DNA of 64,000 bases. Source: Sphingomonas crocodyli. Its GTDB lineage: Bacteria; Pseudomonadota; Alphaproteobacteria; Sphingomonadales; Sphingomonadaceae. The notes beneath the pieces were generated by a model. That model saw only the letters and a program-made list of their open reading frames with translations, did not search any database and was not told the DNA's origin. This document shows positions 18,963-28,146 of this stretch, piece by piece. The position numbers and the translations under genes are program-made. Position 1 is the first letter of the stretch. Every line of letters begins with the position of its first letter. Location of the stretch: NCBI RefSeq assembly GCF_004005865.1, contig NZ_SACN01000001.1:1922001-1986000 (forward strand), written 5' to 3'.

Positions 18963-19445
18963 ATGGCCGACAACAAGGTCAATAATCTCCAGGATATTTT
19001 CCTGAACTCGGTTCGCAAGTCGAAGACCCCGGTGACGATGTTCCTCGTCAAGGGCGTCAAGCTCCAGGGCATCATCACTTGGTTCGACAATTTCTCGGTG
19101 CTGCTGCGCCGGGACGGCCAGTCGCAGCTGATCTACAAGCATGCGATCTCCACCGTGATGCCTTCGCACCCCGTCGACATCTCCGAAGTCGAAAAGGGCT
19201 TCGAGGAAAAGAAGTCGCACCTGCTGCAGGAAGTCTTCCTGAACGCCTGCCGCAAGGCGCGCGAGCCGGTGACGATGTTCCTCGTCAACGGCGTGATGCT
19301 CCAGGGCGAAATCGCGGCCTATGATCTGTTCTGCATGCTCCTGCGGCGCGATGGCCTGAGCCAGCTCGTTTACAAGCATGCGATCTCGACCGTTCAGCCG
19401 GCACACCCGCTGAATCTGGCCGAGGCTGATTCGGGCGACGATTGA
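18963..19445 (+). CDS. hfq: RNA chaperone Hfq with two tandem Hfq domains
   Basis: 160 residues, about twice the usual Hfq core. Domain 1 covers about residues 5-72 and domain 2 about 80-150. Each has the Sm1 pattern ([19 protein letters not shown] and [19 protein letters not shown]), an internal LQG turn, LLRRDG-SQL, and the Sm2 signature YKHAISTV. A short linker ([11 protein letters not shown]) joins them. The short acidic tail SGDD is present. Three copies could build the usual six-domain ring. It binds small RNAs and mRNAs. It lies in the ntrX-hfq-hflX order, with a 180-bp gap upstream that may hold its promoter. Confidence 0.95.
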   Translation: MADNKVNNLQDIFLNSVRKSKTPVTMFLVKGVKLQGIITWFDNFSVLLRRDGQSQLIYKHAISTVMPSHPVDISEVEKGFEEKKSHLLQEVFLNACRKAREPVTMFLVNGVMLQGEIAAYDLFCMLLRRDGLSQLVYKHAISTVQPAHPLNLAEADSGDD

Positions 19446-20761
19446 GCGTTTTCAACCGGGGTGAGGACGACGGGTTCGGCCGCGGCGCGCGTGCGCTCGT
19501 GGCCTTGCCCGATCGTGCCGATCAGGCTTCGCAGCGATCGACCGACGCGCGCCTCGACGAGGCCGCCGGCCTTGCCGCGGCGATTGGCGTCGACGTGGTC
19601 GAAAGGCTCGCCTTCCGCCTGCGCGATCCCAAGCCCGCGACCCTGTTCGGTTCGGGGCAGGTCGATCAGATCGCGCTCGCGGCCCGCATGGCCGAGGCCG
19701 AACTCATCATCGTCGATGGCGCGCTGACCCCGATCCAGCAGCGCAATCTGGAAAAGGCGACCGAGGCGAAGGTCATCGATCGCACCGGGCTTATTCTCGA
19801 AATCTTCGGCGAGCGGGCGGCGACGGCGGAAGGTCGGCTGCAGGTCGAACTCGCGCATCTCGATTATCAGCAGGGCCGCCTGGTCCGCAGCTGGACCCAC
19901 CTTGAGCGGCAACGCGGCGGCTTCGGCTTCCTCGGCGGTCCGGGCGAAACCCAGATCGAAGCCGACCGGCGCATGATCCGCGATCGGATGGCAAAGCTGC
20001 GCCGCGAGCTGGAGCAGGTGCGCCGCACGCGCGGGCTGCACCGTGCGCGCAGGCGGCGTGCGCCGTGGCCGGTGATCGCGCTGGTCGGCTATACCAATGC
20101 CGGCAAATCGACCCTGTTCAACCGGATGACCGGCGCTGACGTGATGGCGGAAAACCTGCTGTTCGCGACGCTGGATCCGACGATGCGGCAGATTTCGCTG
20201 CCTGGCCTCGACAAGGCGATCCTGAGCGACACGGTGGGCTTCGTATCGGACCTGCCGACCCAGCTCGTCGCCGCCTTCCGTGCGACGCTGGAGGAGGTAA
20301 CGGGCGCGGATCTGATCGTCCATGTCCGCGACATCGCGCATCCCGACAGCGATGCGCAGGCGGCCGACGTGCTCGACGTGCTGGGCGGAATCGGCGTGGG
20401 ACCGAAGGCGCCTGAAGGCGAAGAACCGGGGCCGCCGATCATCGAGGTCTGGAACAAGATCGACCTGCTCGACGCGGAGGAGCGCGCGGCGCTGCTGGCC
20501 GAGGCGGCGCGGCGCGAGGATGTCGCGACCCTGTCGGCCTGGTCGGGCGAGGGCGTCGAAAACCTGCGCCGCACCGTCTCCGATCTGCTGAGCAAGGGCG
20601 CCCACATTCACCGCCTCACCCTCGACGCCGCCGACGGCGCCGCGCTTGCGTGGCTGCACGCGCATGGCGAGGTGCTGGATCAGCAGGCCGATGGCGACCG
20701 GATCATTGTGGAGGTGCGGCTGTCGGATATCGACTACGGGCGCTTCGAAGCGCGGGACTGA
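19442..20761 (+). CDS. hflX: Ribosome-associated GTPase HflX
   Basis: 439 residues. The start TTG at 19442 overlaps the hfq stop by TTGA, and no nearer ATG gives a complete N-domain. The N-terminal HflX domain ([28 protein letters not shown]) is followed by the [20 protein letters not shown] segment, a coiled helix, and the GTPase domain with G1 GYTNAGKS at about 215, G3 [10 protein letters not shown] and G4 NKID. HflX splits or rescues stalled 50S/70S ribosomes under stress. Next to hfq, as in most proteobacteria. Confidence 0.95.
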   Translation: MSVFNRGEDDGFGRGARALVALPDRADQASQRSTDARLDEAAGLAAAIGVDVVERLAFRLRDPKPATLFGSGQVDQIALAARMAEAELIIVDGALTPIQQRNLEKATEAKVIDRTGLILEIFGERAATAEGRLQVELAHLDYQQGRLVRSWTHLERQRGGFGFLGGPGETQIEADRRMIRDRMAKLRRELEQVRRTRGLHRARRRRAPWPVIALVGYTNAGKSTLFNRMTGADVMAENLLFATLDPTMRQISLPGLDKAILSDTVGFVSDLPTQLVAAFRATLEEVTGADLIVHVRDIAHPDSDAQAADVLDVLGGIGVGPKAPEGEEPGPPIIEVWNKIDLLDAEERAALLAEAARREDVATLSAWSGEGVENLRRTVSDLLSKGAHIHRLTLDAADGAALAWLHAHGEVLDQQADGDRIIVEVRLSDIDYGRFEARD

Positions 20762-20785
20762 GCGGCACCGCTCCCACACAAAAAT

Positions 20786-20894
20786 CGTCATTGCGAGAAG
20801 CCGAAGGCGACGAAGCAATCCAGGCCCGCATTCGAGTTAGGTCGCGAGCCTCTGTCATGCGGGCCTGGATTGCTTCGCTACGCTCGCAATGACG
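20786..20894. repeat. Family A palindromic repeat, copy 4
   Basis: It is bounded by CGTCATTGCGAG and CTCGCAATGACG, with inner CAATCCAGGCCCGCA and TGCGGGCCTGGATTG. It lies between the convergent hflX and diguanylate cyclase-like genes and could terminate both. The central part (GTTAGGTCGCGAGCC) is nearly the same as in copy 5. Confidence 0.85.
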
Positions 20895-20918
20895 AGTGGG
20901 AGGGGAGGGTAGGCGGCC

Positions 20919-22112
20919 TTACGCCGCCGCGTTCCAGCCGCTGATGGTTTCGCCCGCGATCGGCACGGCTTCGTCCTTGGCGCGAGCCAGGGTCGCTTCG
21001 GCATGGGCGACGAGGTCGTCGAGGTCGGCGTCGCGCTGGATATCGACGATATAGCCGACGCGCGCGGCGACATGGACGTCGCGGCCGGCGATGCCGTCGG
21101 ATTTTTCGAGCGTCTGGACGATCTTGTGCGCAAGGATGTCGGCCTCGCGCGCCTGTCCGATCTCGCTCTGGACGATCAGGAAGTCGTCGCCGCCCAGCCG
21201 CGCCGAGAGGCAACCGCGGCCGATCCGCCCCAGCCGGCGCGATATGGCCTTGAGCACCGCGTCGCCGATCTGCTGGCCATGTTCCAGATTGACGTTGGCG
21301 AAGCCATCGATGTCGACGCGATGGATCGCGATCATCGCGCCGGTATCGGGCCGCGCGGCCAGGCTGGCGAAATGTTCGTCGAGCTGGAGGCGGTTGGGCA
21401 GTTCGGTCAGGTCGTCCTGCCGGTTGAGCGTTTCCAGGAGGCGGCGCATCTGGATCTCGTTCGACGCCGATCGATAACGCTGCATCATCGCGATGATGCC
21501 GCCGCCCAGGAACATCACGGTCAGGACGGCGGTGCCCAGATAGGCGCCCTCGCGCATCGCGATGCCGACGCCGATCAGCGGAATGATCGCGGCCAATATG
21601 CTCGTCACGCTGATCCACGGGCGCAGCGCCACCGTCGCCGCCACGCCCGCGCCATAGCCATAGACGAGTGCCACTATCGGCAGGCGCATATGATCGTCGA
21701 GCAGCAGGAAGGCGCGTGCGCAGAACAGGCCGAAGAAGATGGCGAAGGCGATATAGCTGGCGGCGAAGCAGCGTTCGATCGTGAACACGCGCTGCGGCTC
21801 GATCGTGTCGGAGAAGACAGATCGGCGATATCCGAACAGGGTGCCCAGCCGCCCCGCCGACGACGTGAGGCCCAGGATGAACAGGACCAGCAGTGGCAGA
21901 TCATTGCTGTCGCGAACCACGAAATAACCGGCGCCCGCGAAGCTGATCGTCATGATTACGGCGGGGGCGGGGATGGCGAACAGCGACTGGATCAACTCGA
22001 TCCGCGTGCCGAGCGACAGCCTCGACCCGCGATCGGGTGCGCGCAACAGGCGAGGCAGGATATGCGGCCGCAAAATTTCAGTCCCCCCGGATTCCGAGCC
22101 CGGATAGCGCAA
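20919..22112 (-). CDS. Membrane GGDEF-domain protein with an altered signature (GGDDF)
   Basis: 397 residues. The N-terminal 200 residues contain about six hydrophobic segments (for example AVIMTISFAGAGYFVV, LPLLVLFILGL, AIIPLIGVGIAM, AVLTVMFLGGGIIAMM). A coiled linker leads into a GGDEF domain (DDLTELPNRLQLDEHFASL; VDIDGFANVNLEHG). The signature at about residue 306 reads GGDDF, with Asp in place of the usual Glu in position four, and no RxxD inhibitory site lies before it. It may be a weak diguanylate cyclase or a GTP/c-di-GMP sensor. No EAL domain is attached. The gene stands alone between repeat copy 4 and mazG. Confidence 0.85.
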   Translation of the reverse strand: MRYPGSESGGTEILRPHILPRLLRAPDRGSRLSLGTRIELIQSLFAIPAPAVIMTISFAGAGYFVVRDSNDLPLLVLFILGLTSSAGRLGTLFGYRRSVFSDTIEPQRVFTIERCFAASYIAFAIFFGLFCARAFLLLDDHMRLPIVALVYGYGAGVAATVALRPWISVTSILAAIIPLIGVGIAMREGAYLGTAVLTVMFLGGGIIAMMQRYRSASNEIQMRRLLETLNRQDDLTELPNRLQLDEHFASLAARPDTGAMIAIHRVDIDGFANVNLEHGQQIGDAVLKAISRRLGRIGRGCLSARLGGDDFLIVQSEIGQAREADILAHKIVQTLEKSDGIAGRDVHVAARVGYIVDIQRDADLDDLVAHAEATLARAKDEAVPIAGETISGWNAAA

Positions 22113-22201
22113 AATCGTGATTTTTACAATGTTTTACAATTATATACGAAAGCCCTAACGTGCGTCGTTACTGACGCACATTCAGCGTCGCTTCCATGAT
22201 A

Positions 22202-22939
22202 TCAGCGCGGCCGGCGTTTCGCCTCAACCCACAGCTTTTCCTTGTCGTCCAGTGACATCGCAGGAAAATCGTCGCCGGCCATATCCTCCATCGATCGGAA
22301 GCGATGTTCGAACTTCGCGTTGGCCGCGCGCAGCGCGCCTTCCGGATCCACGCCGAACTTGCGCGCCCAGTTGACCACCGCGAACAGCAGATCGCCGATC
22401 TCCTCGGTCCGGGCGTCCTGATCGGGCGCGGTGACGACCTCGTCGATCTCCTCAACCACCTTCGCCTTCGCGCCATCGGGATCGGGCCAGTCGAAGCCGA
22501 CGCGTGCGGCGCGCTTCTGCAGCTTTTCGGCGCGTAGCAAGGCGGGGAGGGCGGCGGTGACGCCGGCCAGCGCGCTCGCGTCCGCGCTCTTGCCCTTGCG
22601 TTCCTCGGCCTTGATCTCCTCCCAGCCGGGGCTGCTTCCGTCTCCGAAGACATGTGGGTGGCGGCGGATCATCTTCGCGCCGATCGAATCGAGCACGTCC
22701 TTCAGCGCGAAATGCCCGGCTTCCTCGGCCATGCGCGCGTGGAACACGACCTGAAGCTGCAGATCGCCCAGTTCGTCCTTCAGCGCCTCCATATCGGATC
22801 GCTCGATCGCGTCGGCGACTTCATAGGCTTCCTCGATCGTATAGGGCGCGATGGTGGCGAAGGTCTGTTCGACATCCCACGGGCAGCCGCGCTCCGGATC
22901 GCGCAGCCGCGCCATGATATCGCGAAGGTCTTCGATCAT
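22202..22939 (-). CDS. mazG: Nucleoside triphosphate pyrophosphohydrolase MazG
   Basis: 245 residues from the ATG at 22937-22939, giving the family start MIEDLRDIMARLRDPERGCPWDVEQT. Two all-alpha MazG repeats are visible. The first has the EExxE...D metal site (IEEAYEVADAIERSD, LKDELGDLQLQV) and KMIRRHPHVFG, and the second has VEEIDEVVTA and EEIGDLLFAVVNWARKFGVDPEGALRAAN. The enzyme hydrolyses (d)NTPs to NMPs and removes aberrant nucleotides. A longer open frame upstream has no MazG character. The 90-bp gap to the GGDEF gene holds no clear site. Confidence 0.93.
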   Translation of the reverse strand: MIEDLRDIMARLRDPERGCPWDVEQTFATIAPYTIEEAYEVADAIERSDMEALKDELGDLQLQVVFHARMAEEAGHFALKDVLDSIGAKMIRRHPHVFGDGSSPGWEEIKAEERKGKSADASALAGVTAALPALLRAEKLQKRAARVGFDWPDPDGAKAKVVEEIDEVVTAPDQDARTEEIGDLLFAVVNWARKFGVDPEGALRAANAKFEHRFRSMEDMAGDDFPAMSLDDKEKLWVEAKRRPR

Positions 22940-23063
22940 ATTTTCGGTCTCCGGTGTCGATCCAAGGGTAAGCGGGCGGCGGCGGGTTGCCAATCCGGCG
23001 GGGGACCGCGAAAGAAGGTTGCAGTAAAACGCCGTTGGGGGACGGCCGACCGACGGGGGTGAT

Positions 23064-24575
23064 GTGGCGTCAGCGGCCGGAACGGACGACAGGCACGGAC
23101 GGATCGCGGCGTGGCTGATGCACATCGCCTGCGTGCTGGCCCTGTGCTGGCCCGCGATCGTCAACCGCCAGCCCTTCTATTTCGCCGACACGACATCCTA
23201 TGTCCGCGCCGCCGACAGCGCGGTCTATCTGTTTTCGGGCAAGCGGATCGCGACCACGTGGACCGCGCATTATGCCCGTTCGCTCGATGCCCCCGCACCG
23301 GCGCCCGCCGCTGCGGCGCGGCCGGCGAAGGCTGCGAACGGCAACGATATCGCGCACGGCAATGTCATGGCGGGGCGATCACCTTATTTCGGCATGGCGC
23401 TTTGGATCGCCTATGTCGCGAGCGCCTTCTGGCTGTTCGTGCTGCTGCAGGCCGGGATCGCCTATGGCCTGATCCGTCAGTCGCTGCGGCTGCTGGGGCT
23501 GGCGCGCCCGACGATCGTCACAGGGACGGTGGCGCTGCTCGCGCTGCTGACGAGCCTGCCTTTCTTCGACGCGCTGCTGATGCCCGATGCGCTGACCGGC
23601 TTCGGGATCATCGCATTCCTCCTGCTGACGACCGAGAGGGGCAGGCTGGCGCGGTGGGAGCGAGTGCTGCTCATCCTGCTGATGGCGGCATCGGCGGTCG
23701 CGCATCTGACGCATATCGTGATCTTGCTGAGCATGGCCGCGCTGTTGGTGGCGATCGCGCTGGTCCGTCGCCGCCCGTTTGCGGAGATACGCCCTGCGAT
23801 CGTCACAGCATCGATCGCCGTCGCGATCGGAATGGTCTCGGTGATCGTGACCAACATGGTCGTGGAGCGCACCTTTGGAAAGGAGCCACAGCTCGTCCCG
23901 CTGCTGACGGCGCGCTTCTTCGCCGACGGGCCGGGCGAAGCCTTCGTCGCGCGGGGATGCGATCCGCGCACCTTCGCGATCTGCGCCTTTCGCGACGCCC
24001 ATCCGCGCGACGACAGCGAGTTTCTGTGGTCGACCGTGCCGGGGCGGGGAATCTTCCGGCTCGCCAGCCCGGAGGAACGGCGCGCGATGTCGGCGCAAGA
24101 TACCGCCTTCGCGATTGCGGTGCTCAAGGCCTATTCGATTGCCCAGACGCACGCGATGCTGCGTAACAGCCTGTCGCAGCTCGTCCGTTTCGACGTCGGC
24201 ATCAACTATGGCTGCGGCGATATCTCGCCCTGCTGGCCGTCGATCCCCGAACCCGAACATGCGCGGATGATGCGCAGCCTGAGCGGACAGAATGGCTGGC
24301 CGGTCGATGCGATCTGGGCGCTTCACAAGATTGTCGTCGCGGCATCGGTCCTCGGCCTTCTCGTCTGGATGGCGACGAGACCGTGGCGCCGCGACGGTGC
24401 GGAGCGCGATCTGGCGCTGTGGCTCGCGCTGTTCGCCGTCGCGATGCTGGTCAATGCAGTGCTGGGCGGGGCGGTGTCCGAACCGCAATGGCGCTATCAG
24501 GGGCGGATCGTGTGGATATTGCCGCTGTTCGCGTGGGTCGCATTGATGATTGCGCGTCGCAAAGCGAAGGGATGA
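23064..24575 (+). CDS. Polytopic membrane protein, possibly GT-C-like or glycan-related
   Basis: 503 residues with a GTG start at 23064 (GGGGG ribosome site). About ten hydrophobic segments are spread along it (for example LWIAYVASAFWLFVLLQAGIAY, VTGTVALLALLTSL, VLLILLMAASAVAHLTHIVILL). A long periplasmic-like loop (about 275-380) contains an FVARGCDPRTFAICAFRD stretch with Cys residues. The FADTTSYVRAAD opening after the first segment resembles the first loop of GT-C-type membrane glycosyltransferases, but no family is certain. Six bases separate it from the GT2 gene, so the pair is an operon. Confidence 0.6.
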   Translation: MASAAGTDDRHGRIAAWLMHIACVLALCWPAIVNRQPFYFADTTSYVRAADSAVYLFSGKRIATTWTAHYARSLDAPAPAPAAAARPAKAANGNDIAHGNVMAGRSPYFGMALWIAYVASAFWLFVLLQAGIAYGLIRQSLRLLGLARPTIVTGTVALLALLTSLPFFDALLMPDALTGFGIIAFLLLTTERGRLARWERVLLILLMAASAVAHLTHIVILLSMAALLVAIALVRRRPFAEIRPAIVTASIAVAIGMVSVIVTNMVVERTFGKEPQLVPLLTARFFADGPGEAFVARGCDPRTFAICAFRDAHPRDDSEFLWSTVPGRGIFRLASPEERRAMSAQDTAFAIAVLKAYSIAQTHAMLRNSLSQLVRFDVGINYGCGDISPCWPSIPEPEHARMMRSLSGQNGWPVDAIWALHKIVVAASVLGLLVWMATRPWRRDGAERDLALWLALFAVAMLVNAVLGGAVSEPQWRYQGRIVWILPLFAWVALMIARRKAKG

Positions 24576-24581
24576 CAGGTC

Positions 24582-25538
24582 GTGACGCCATCGATATCAC
24601 CGGATGCTATGCCATCGATCGCGGTCATCCTGCCCTGCTATAACGAAGAAGCGGCGATTGCCGCGACCGTGGAGGGCTTTCGCCAGGCGCTTCCGCAAGC
24701 GCGCATCTACGTCTTCGACAATAACAGCCGCGATCGCACGGTGGAGGTGGCGCGGGCCGCGGGTGCGATCGTCCGCACCGAACGGATGCAGGGTAAGGGC
24801 CATGTCGTCCGCCGCATGTTTTCGGACGTCGAGGCCGACATCTATGTGATGGCCGATGGCGACGCGACCTATGACGCCGCCGCGGCGCCCGCCCTTATCG
24901 CGATGATGCTCGACGAACGGCTCGACATGGTCGTCGGCGCGCGCAAGTCGGAGATTGAGGAGGCGTATCGCCGCGGCCATCGTACCGGCAACAAGGTGCT
25001 CACCGGGCTGCTCGCTTCGCTGTTCGGGCGCAGCTTCACCGACATTCTTTCGGGCTACCGCGTCTTTTCGCGCCGCTTCGTCAAAAGCTTCCCGGTGCTG
25101 AGCGCGGGTTTCGAGATCGAGACCGAGATCAGCGTCCACGCGCTCGAACTGCAGATGCCGGTGGGCGAGGTGATGACCGCCTATGGCGCACGGCCCGAAG
25201 GATCGACCTCGAAACTGTCGACCTATCGCGACGGCTGGCGGATCCTGCGGACGATCCTGACGCTCTATCGGGTCGAGCGGCCGATCATCTATTTCGGGGC
25301 GATCGGGGCGCTGCTGGCGTTGGCCGCGATCCTGTTCGCGATCCCGCTGGTCATCACCTATGTCCAGACCGGGCTGGTCCCGCGCATCCCCACCGCCTTG
25401 CTGTCGACCGGGCTGATGATCCTCGCGGTGCTGTCGGGCGCGTGCGGGCTGATCCTCGACACGGTCACGCGCGGGCGGCTCGAAGTGCGGCGGCTCGCTT
25501 ATCTGAGTTTCCCCGCGCCGGGCGATCCCAACGCCTGA
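24582..25538 (+). CDS. GT2 glycosyltransferase of the dolichyl-phosphate mannose synthase type
   Basis: 318 residues with a GTG start at 24582 (AAGGGA ribosome site); ATG at 24609 is an alternative. The GT-A domain opens with [16 protein letters not shown] and carries FDNNSRDRT and the metal-binding MADGDATYD (DxD-like). It then has the DPM-type [16 protein letters not shown] and [13 protein letters not shown] segments. Two C-terminal membrane segments follow ([40 protein letters not shown]). It likely transfers a sugar from a nucleotide sugar to a polyprenyl phosphate, feeding the coupled membrane protein at 23064. Donor sugar unknown. Confidence 0.85.
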   Translation: MTPSISPDAMPSIAVILPCYNEEAAIAATVEGFRQALPQARIYVFDNNSRDRTVEVARAAGAIVRTERMQGKGHVVRRMFSDVEADIYVMADGDATYDAAAAPALIAMMLDERLDMVVGARKSEIEEAYRRGHRTGNKVLTGLLASLFGRSFTDILSGYRVFSRRFVKSFPVLSAGFEIETEISVHALELQMPVGEVMTAYGARPEGSTSKLSTYRDGWRILRTILTLYRVERPIIYFGAIGALLALAAILFAIPLVITYVQTGLVPRIPTALLSTGLMILAVLSGACGLILDTVTRGRLEVRRLAYLSFPAPGDPNA

Positions 25539-25624
25539 CTTGCCAAGCGAGGCCGGTGCCTGTAGAGGCGCGCCTTCGATTTCCGGGCTGGTTGGAACCA
25601 GCCGCTCAAGCGGAGCCAAGTGCT

Positions 25625-25855
25625 ATGAAAAAAGACATTCATCCCGATTACCACACGATCACCATCCAGCTGACCGACGGCAGCACGTATCAGACGCGCT
25701 CGACCTACGGTGCGGAGGGCGACACGCTCCTCCTCGACATCGATCCGTCGGTGCACCCGGCCTGGACCGGCGGCCGTGGCCAGATGCTCGACGCGGGCGG
25801 CCAGGTGGCTCGCTTCAACAAGCGCTTCGGCGGGCTCTCGCTCGGCAAGAAGTAA
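25625..25855 (+). CDS. rpmE: 50S ribosomal protein L31
   Basis: 76 residues starting [20 protein letters not shown], with VHPAWTGG and RFNKRFGGL near the end, a good L31 match. It contains no cysteine, so it is the zinc-independent (C-minus) form found in many alphaproteobacteria. The preceding AAAC-free spacing offers a GGAGCCAAG ribosome site. It is followed by a rho-independent terminator at 25882, so it is read as a single gene. Confidence 0.95.
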   Translation: MKKDIHPDYHTITIQLTDGSTYQTRSTYGAEGDTLLLDIDPSVHPAWTGGRGQMLDAGGQVARFNKRFGGLSLGKK

Positions 25856-25881
25856 GCTTCGCAAGCGAACTGAAAATCGGG

Positions 25882-25909
25882 ATGGCCGGGCCGAAAGCCC
25901 GGCCATTTC
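25882..25909 (+). terminator. Rho-independent terminator after rpmE
   Basis: ATGGCCGGGC (25882-25891), loop CGAAA, GCCCGGCCAT (25897-25906), then TTCC. The 10-bp stem lies 27 bp after the rpmE stop and 22 bp before the VanZ-like gene. Confidence 0.75.
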
Positions 25910-25927
25910 CATGTCGGGGACAGGTGA

Positions 25928-26296
25928 ATGGCGCTTTCCAACTGGCGTAAGTTGCGTATCGCGGCCTTCTGGGCGACCACCGCCTTCACCTATGGCGCCG
26001 CGCTGATGCCGGGGGACGAAGCCCCCACGATGGGCGGCAGCGACAAGACCGATCACGTCGCCGCCTTTCTGACGCTGACCCTACTCGCGCGGCTTGCTTA
26101 TCCTGCGGCGCCCCGCTGGCTGACCCTCCTCGGCCTGTCGATCTACGGCGCGTGGATCGAGATCAGCCAGGGCATGCCGATCTTCGGCCGCGATGCGAAC
26201 ATCTGGGACTGGGTGGCGGACAGCGCCGCGATCATCATCATGCTCCTGCTGGTCTGGCCGTTCGAAAAGCGGCTCCCCCGTCTGTTCGAACGATAG
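25928..26296 (+). CDS. VanZ-like family membrane protein
   Basis: 122 residues, the typical short VanZ-like length. Four hydrophobic segments are visible (AAFWATTAFTYGAALM; HVAAFLTLTLLARLAY; LTLLGLSIYGAWIEISQ; VADSAAIIIMLLLVWPF). The family pattern GSDKTDHVAAF and GRDANIWDWVADSAA is conserved (usually DKxxHFxxF and R-x-x-x-xxDxxxN). VanZ itself gives weak teicoplanin resistance, and the role of short homologues is not known. The terminator upstream separates it from rpmE. No ribosome site stronger than GGGGACAGGTGA is seen. Confidence 0.8.
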   Translation: MALSNWRKLRIAAFWATTAFTYGAALMPGDEAPTMGGSDKTDHVAAFLTLTLLARLAYPAAPRWLTLLGLSIYGAWIEISQGMPIFGRDANIWDWVADSAAIIIMLLLVWPFEKRLPRLFER

Positions 26297-26373
26297 AGCG
26301 CTCAAGGGGTGGCCAAATCGGGCGAATAAGATTATTGCGCGCGTCCGTAATCTAATTTCGCGTGAGACTCGCC

Positions 26374-27423
26374 ATGACCGCACCCTGGACCCTGCCCGAT
26401 TTTGACGATCATGAGGGCCTGCATCTCTTTCGCGATGCGGCTTCGGGTCTGACCGCGATCATCGCGGTGCATTCGACGCACCTCGGCCCGGCGGCGGGTG
26501 GCACGCGTTTCTGGCATTATCCGAACGGCGATGACGCGATCGTCGACGCGCTGCGCCTGTCGCGCGGCATGAGCTTCAAGAATGCGATGGCCGGCCTGCC
26601 GATGGGCGGCGGCAAGGCCGTGATCCTGGCCGATACCATGCGCACCAAGACGCCCGAGATGCTCGCCGCCTTCGGTCGCGCGATCGACTCGCTGGGTGGT
26701 CGTTATGTGACGGCCGAGGATGTTGGCATGTCGGATGCGGATATGGTCGCGATCGCAAAGACGACGCGCCACGTCTCGGGCCTGCCCGTCGCCGCGGGCA
26801 GCGCGGGCGGCGATCCAGGGCCGACGACGGCGTTCGGCGTCTATCTGGGCGTGCTGGCCGCGATCAAGCGCGCGCTGGGCAAGGATAGCGCGCAGGGCGT
26901 CCATGTCGCGATCCAGGGCGTGGGCAGCGTCGGCGGCGGCCTTGCCCGTCGTCTCGCGGCCGATGGCGCGAAGCTGACGCTGGCCGATGCCGATGCGGCG
27001 CGTGCGGCGAAGCTGGCCGACGAACTGGGCGCGTCGCACGTTCCGGCCGCCGACATCCTGACGGTCGAGGCCGATGTGCTCAGCCCCTGCGCGCTGGGCG
27101 CGATCCTGACCGAGCAGTCGATCGCCGCGCTCCGCGTGCCGGTCGTGGCCGGTGGCGCGAACAACCAGCTGGCGACGCCGAACGACGCCGATCGCGTCCA
27201 TGCGCGCGGCATTCTCTATGCGCCCGATTACGTCATCAACGCCGGCGGCATCATCAACGTCGCGCTCGAATATCTCGGCGAGGGCGACCGCGCCGAAGTC
27301 GAAGCGCGCGTCCGTCGCATCCCCGAGCGCCTGAACGACGTGTGGGCGGAAAGCGCCGCGAACGACGTTCCCGCCGCGATCGTCGCCGATCGCATGGCCA
27401 AGCGCCTGATCGGCCGGGGCTGA
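26374..27423 (+). CDS. Glu/Leu/Phe/Val dehydrogenase
   Basis: 349 residues from the ATG at 26374; a GTG 12 bp earlier is also in frame. The catalytic and substrate region is AMAGLPMGGGKAVIL, with the active-site Lys in GGGKA, preceded by LSRGMSFKNA. The Rossmann domain has GVGSVGGGLARRL and PDYVINAGGIINVALEYLG. Length and sequence fit leucine/phenylalanine/valine dehydrogenases (octameric, NAD-dependent oxidative deamination) rather than glutamate dehydrogenase. The exact amino acid cannot be told. There is no neighbouring catabolic gene to help. Confidence 0.9.
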   Translation: MTAPWTLPDFDDHEGLHLFRDAASGLTAIIAVHSTHLGPAAGGTRFWHYPNGDDAIVDALRLSRGMSFKNAMAGLPMGGGKAVILADTMRTKTPEMLAAFGRAIDSLGGRYVTAEDVGMSDADMVAIAKTTRHVSGLPVAAGSAGGDPGPTTAFGVYLGVLAAIKRALGKDSAQGVHVAIQGVGSVGGGLARRLAADGAKLTLADADAARAAKLADELGASHVPAADILTVEADVLSPCALGAILTEQSIAALRVPVVAGGANNQLATPNDADRVHARGILYAPDYVINAGGIINVALEYLGEGDRAEVEARVRRIPERLNDVWAESAANDVPAAIVADRMAKRLIGRG

Positions 27424-27439
27424 ACCGCCCCGGCTGACT

Positions 27440-28054
27440 TCAGGGCTGCTTCGTCTCGAACTTGACGAGCAGGCTCTGCACCGAAGCCACAGGCGCACCG
27501 GCGGCATTGCGGGCGGGCGTGGGGCGATAGTCCTTCGCCAGAGCCTCGCACGCCGCCGGGCCGAGCGCCTCGACCGTCTGCATGAAGCGACGTCGTTCGC
27601 CCGCCGTCGACGCACAATGGCTGATCGCGCCATTGGCATCGACCATGAAAGCGACCTTCGCATATGCCGGGCTGACGACGCCCGCGGGCAGGCTGTCGAC
27701 CTTGATGGTCAGCTTGGAGCGATCGGGCCGGCCCTTGCTGCCGGGCATCAGGAAGCTGACGAGGACGTCGTGCCGTGCGAAGGCGGCATTGCCCTGATCG
27801 TCCTTCGCGGGCTGGAAGCGCGCGCGCTTCATCACGATTTCGCAGACATCCTTGTCCAGCCCTTCGTGGACCGGCGTGTCGCAACGGATCGCAGTGCCAT
27901 CGGGCGCGACGTCGATCGCATAGTCGAGCTGGCCCCGCCGCGTGACCTGCAGCGCGGTCTTCGGATGCTCCTTGCTGGTGAACCACATATTCGGTTCGAC
28001 CGGCGTCGCGGGCACCACCGACGCCGCGATCAATATCGGTAACAAAGCCGCCAT
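27440..28054 (-). CDS. Secreted protein with a TonB-C-terminus-like domain
   Basis: 204 residues from the ATG at 28054, chosen because GGGGGA lies 8 bp upstream; the ATG three codons earlier has the GGGGG too close. A short signal peptide (MAALLPILIAASVVPATP) is likely. The sequence has two imperfect repeats resembling TonB C-terminal/energy-transducer fragments (YAIDVAPDGTAIRCDT and VAFMVDANGAISHCAS), each with a Cys in the same place. It is probably periplasmic and structural. No membrane helix remains, so it is not a complete TonB. Confidence in function is low. Confidence 0.6.
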   Translation of the reverse strand: MAALLPILIAASVVPATPVEPNMWFTSKEHPKTALQVTRRGQLDYAIDVAPDGTAIRCDTPVHEGLDKDVCEIVMKRARFQPAKDDQGNAAFARHDVLVSFLMPGSKGRPDRSKLTIKVDSLPAGVVSPAYAKVAFMVDANGAISHCASTAGERRRFMQTVEALGPAACEALAKDYRPTPARNAAGAPVASVQSLLVKFETKQP

Positions 28055-28146
28055 TTCAAACATCCCCCAACATCAGCGTGCCCCGCTGACCGGGCCATCG
28101 CATGCGGGCGGGTGGGTGACAATGGGGGCGATTTGGCCGGCGCGGA

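Noticed and set aside
17532..19406. A 624-codon minus-strand frame over ntrX and hfq
   Set aside because: It runs opposite to two firmly identified genes and has the low-complexity His/Arg/Asp composition of antisense GC-rich DNA.
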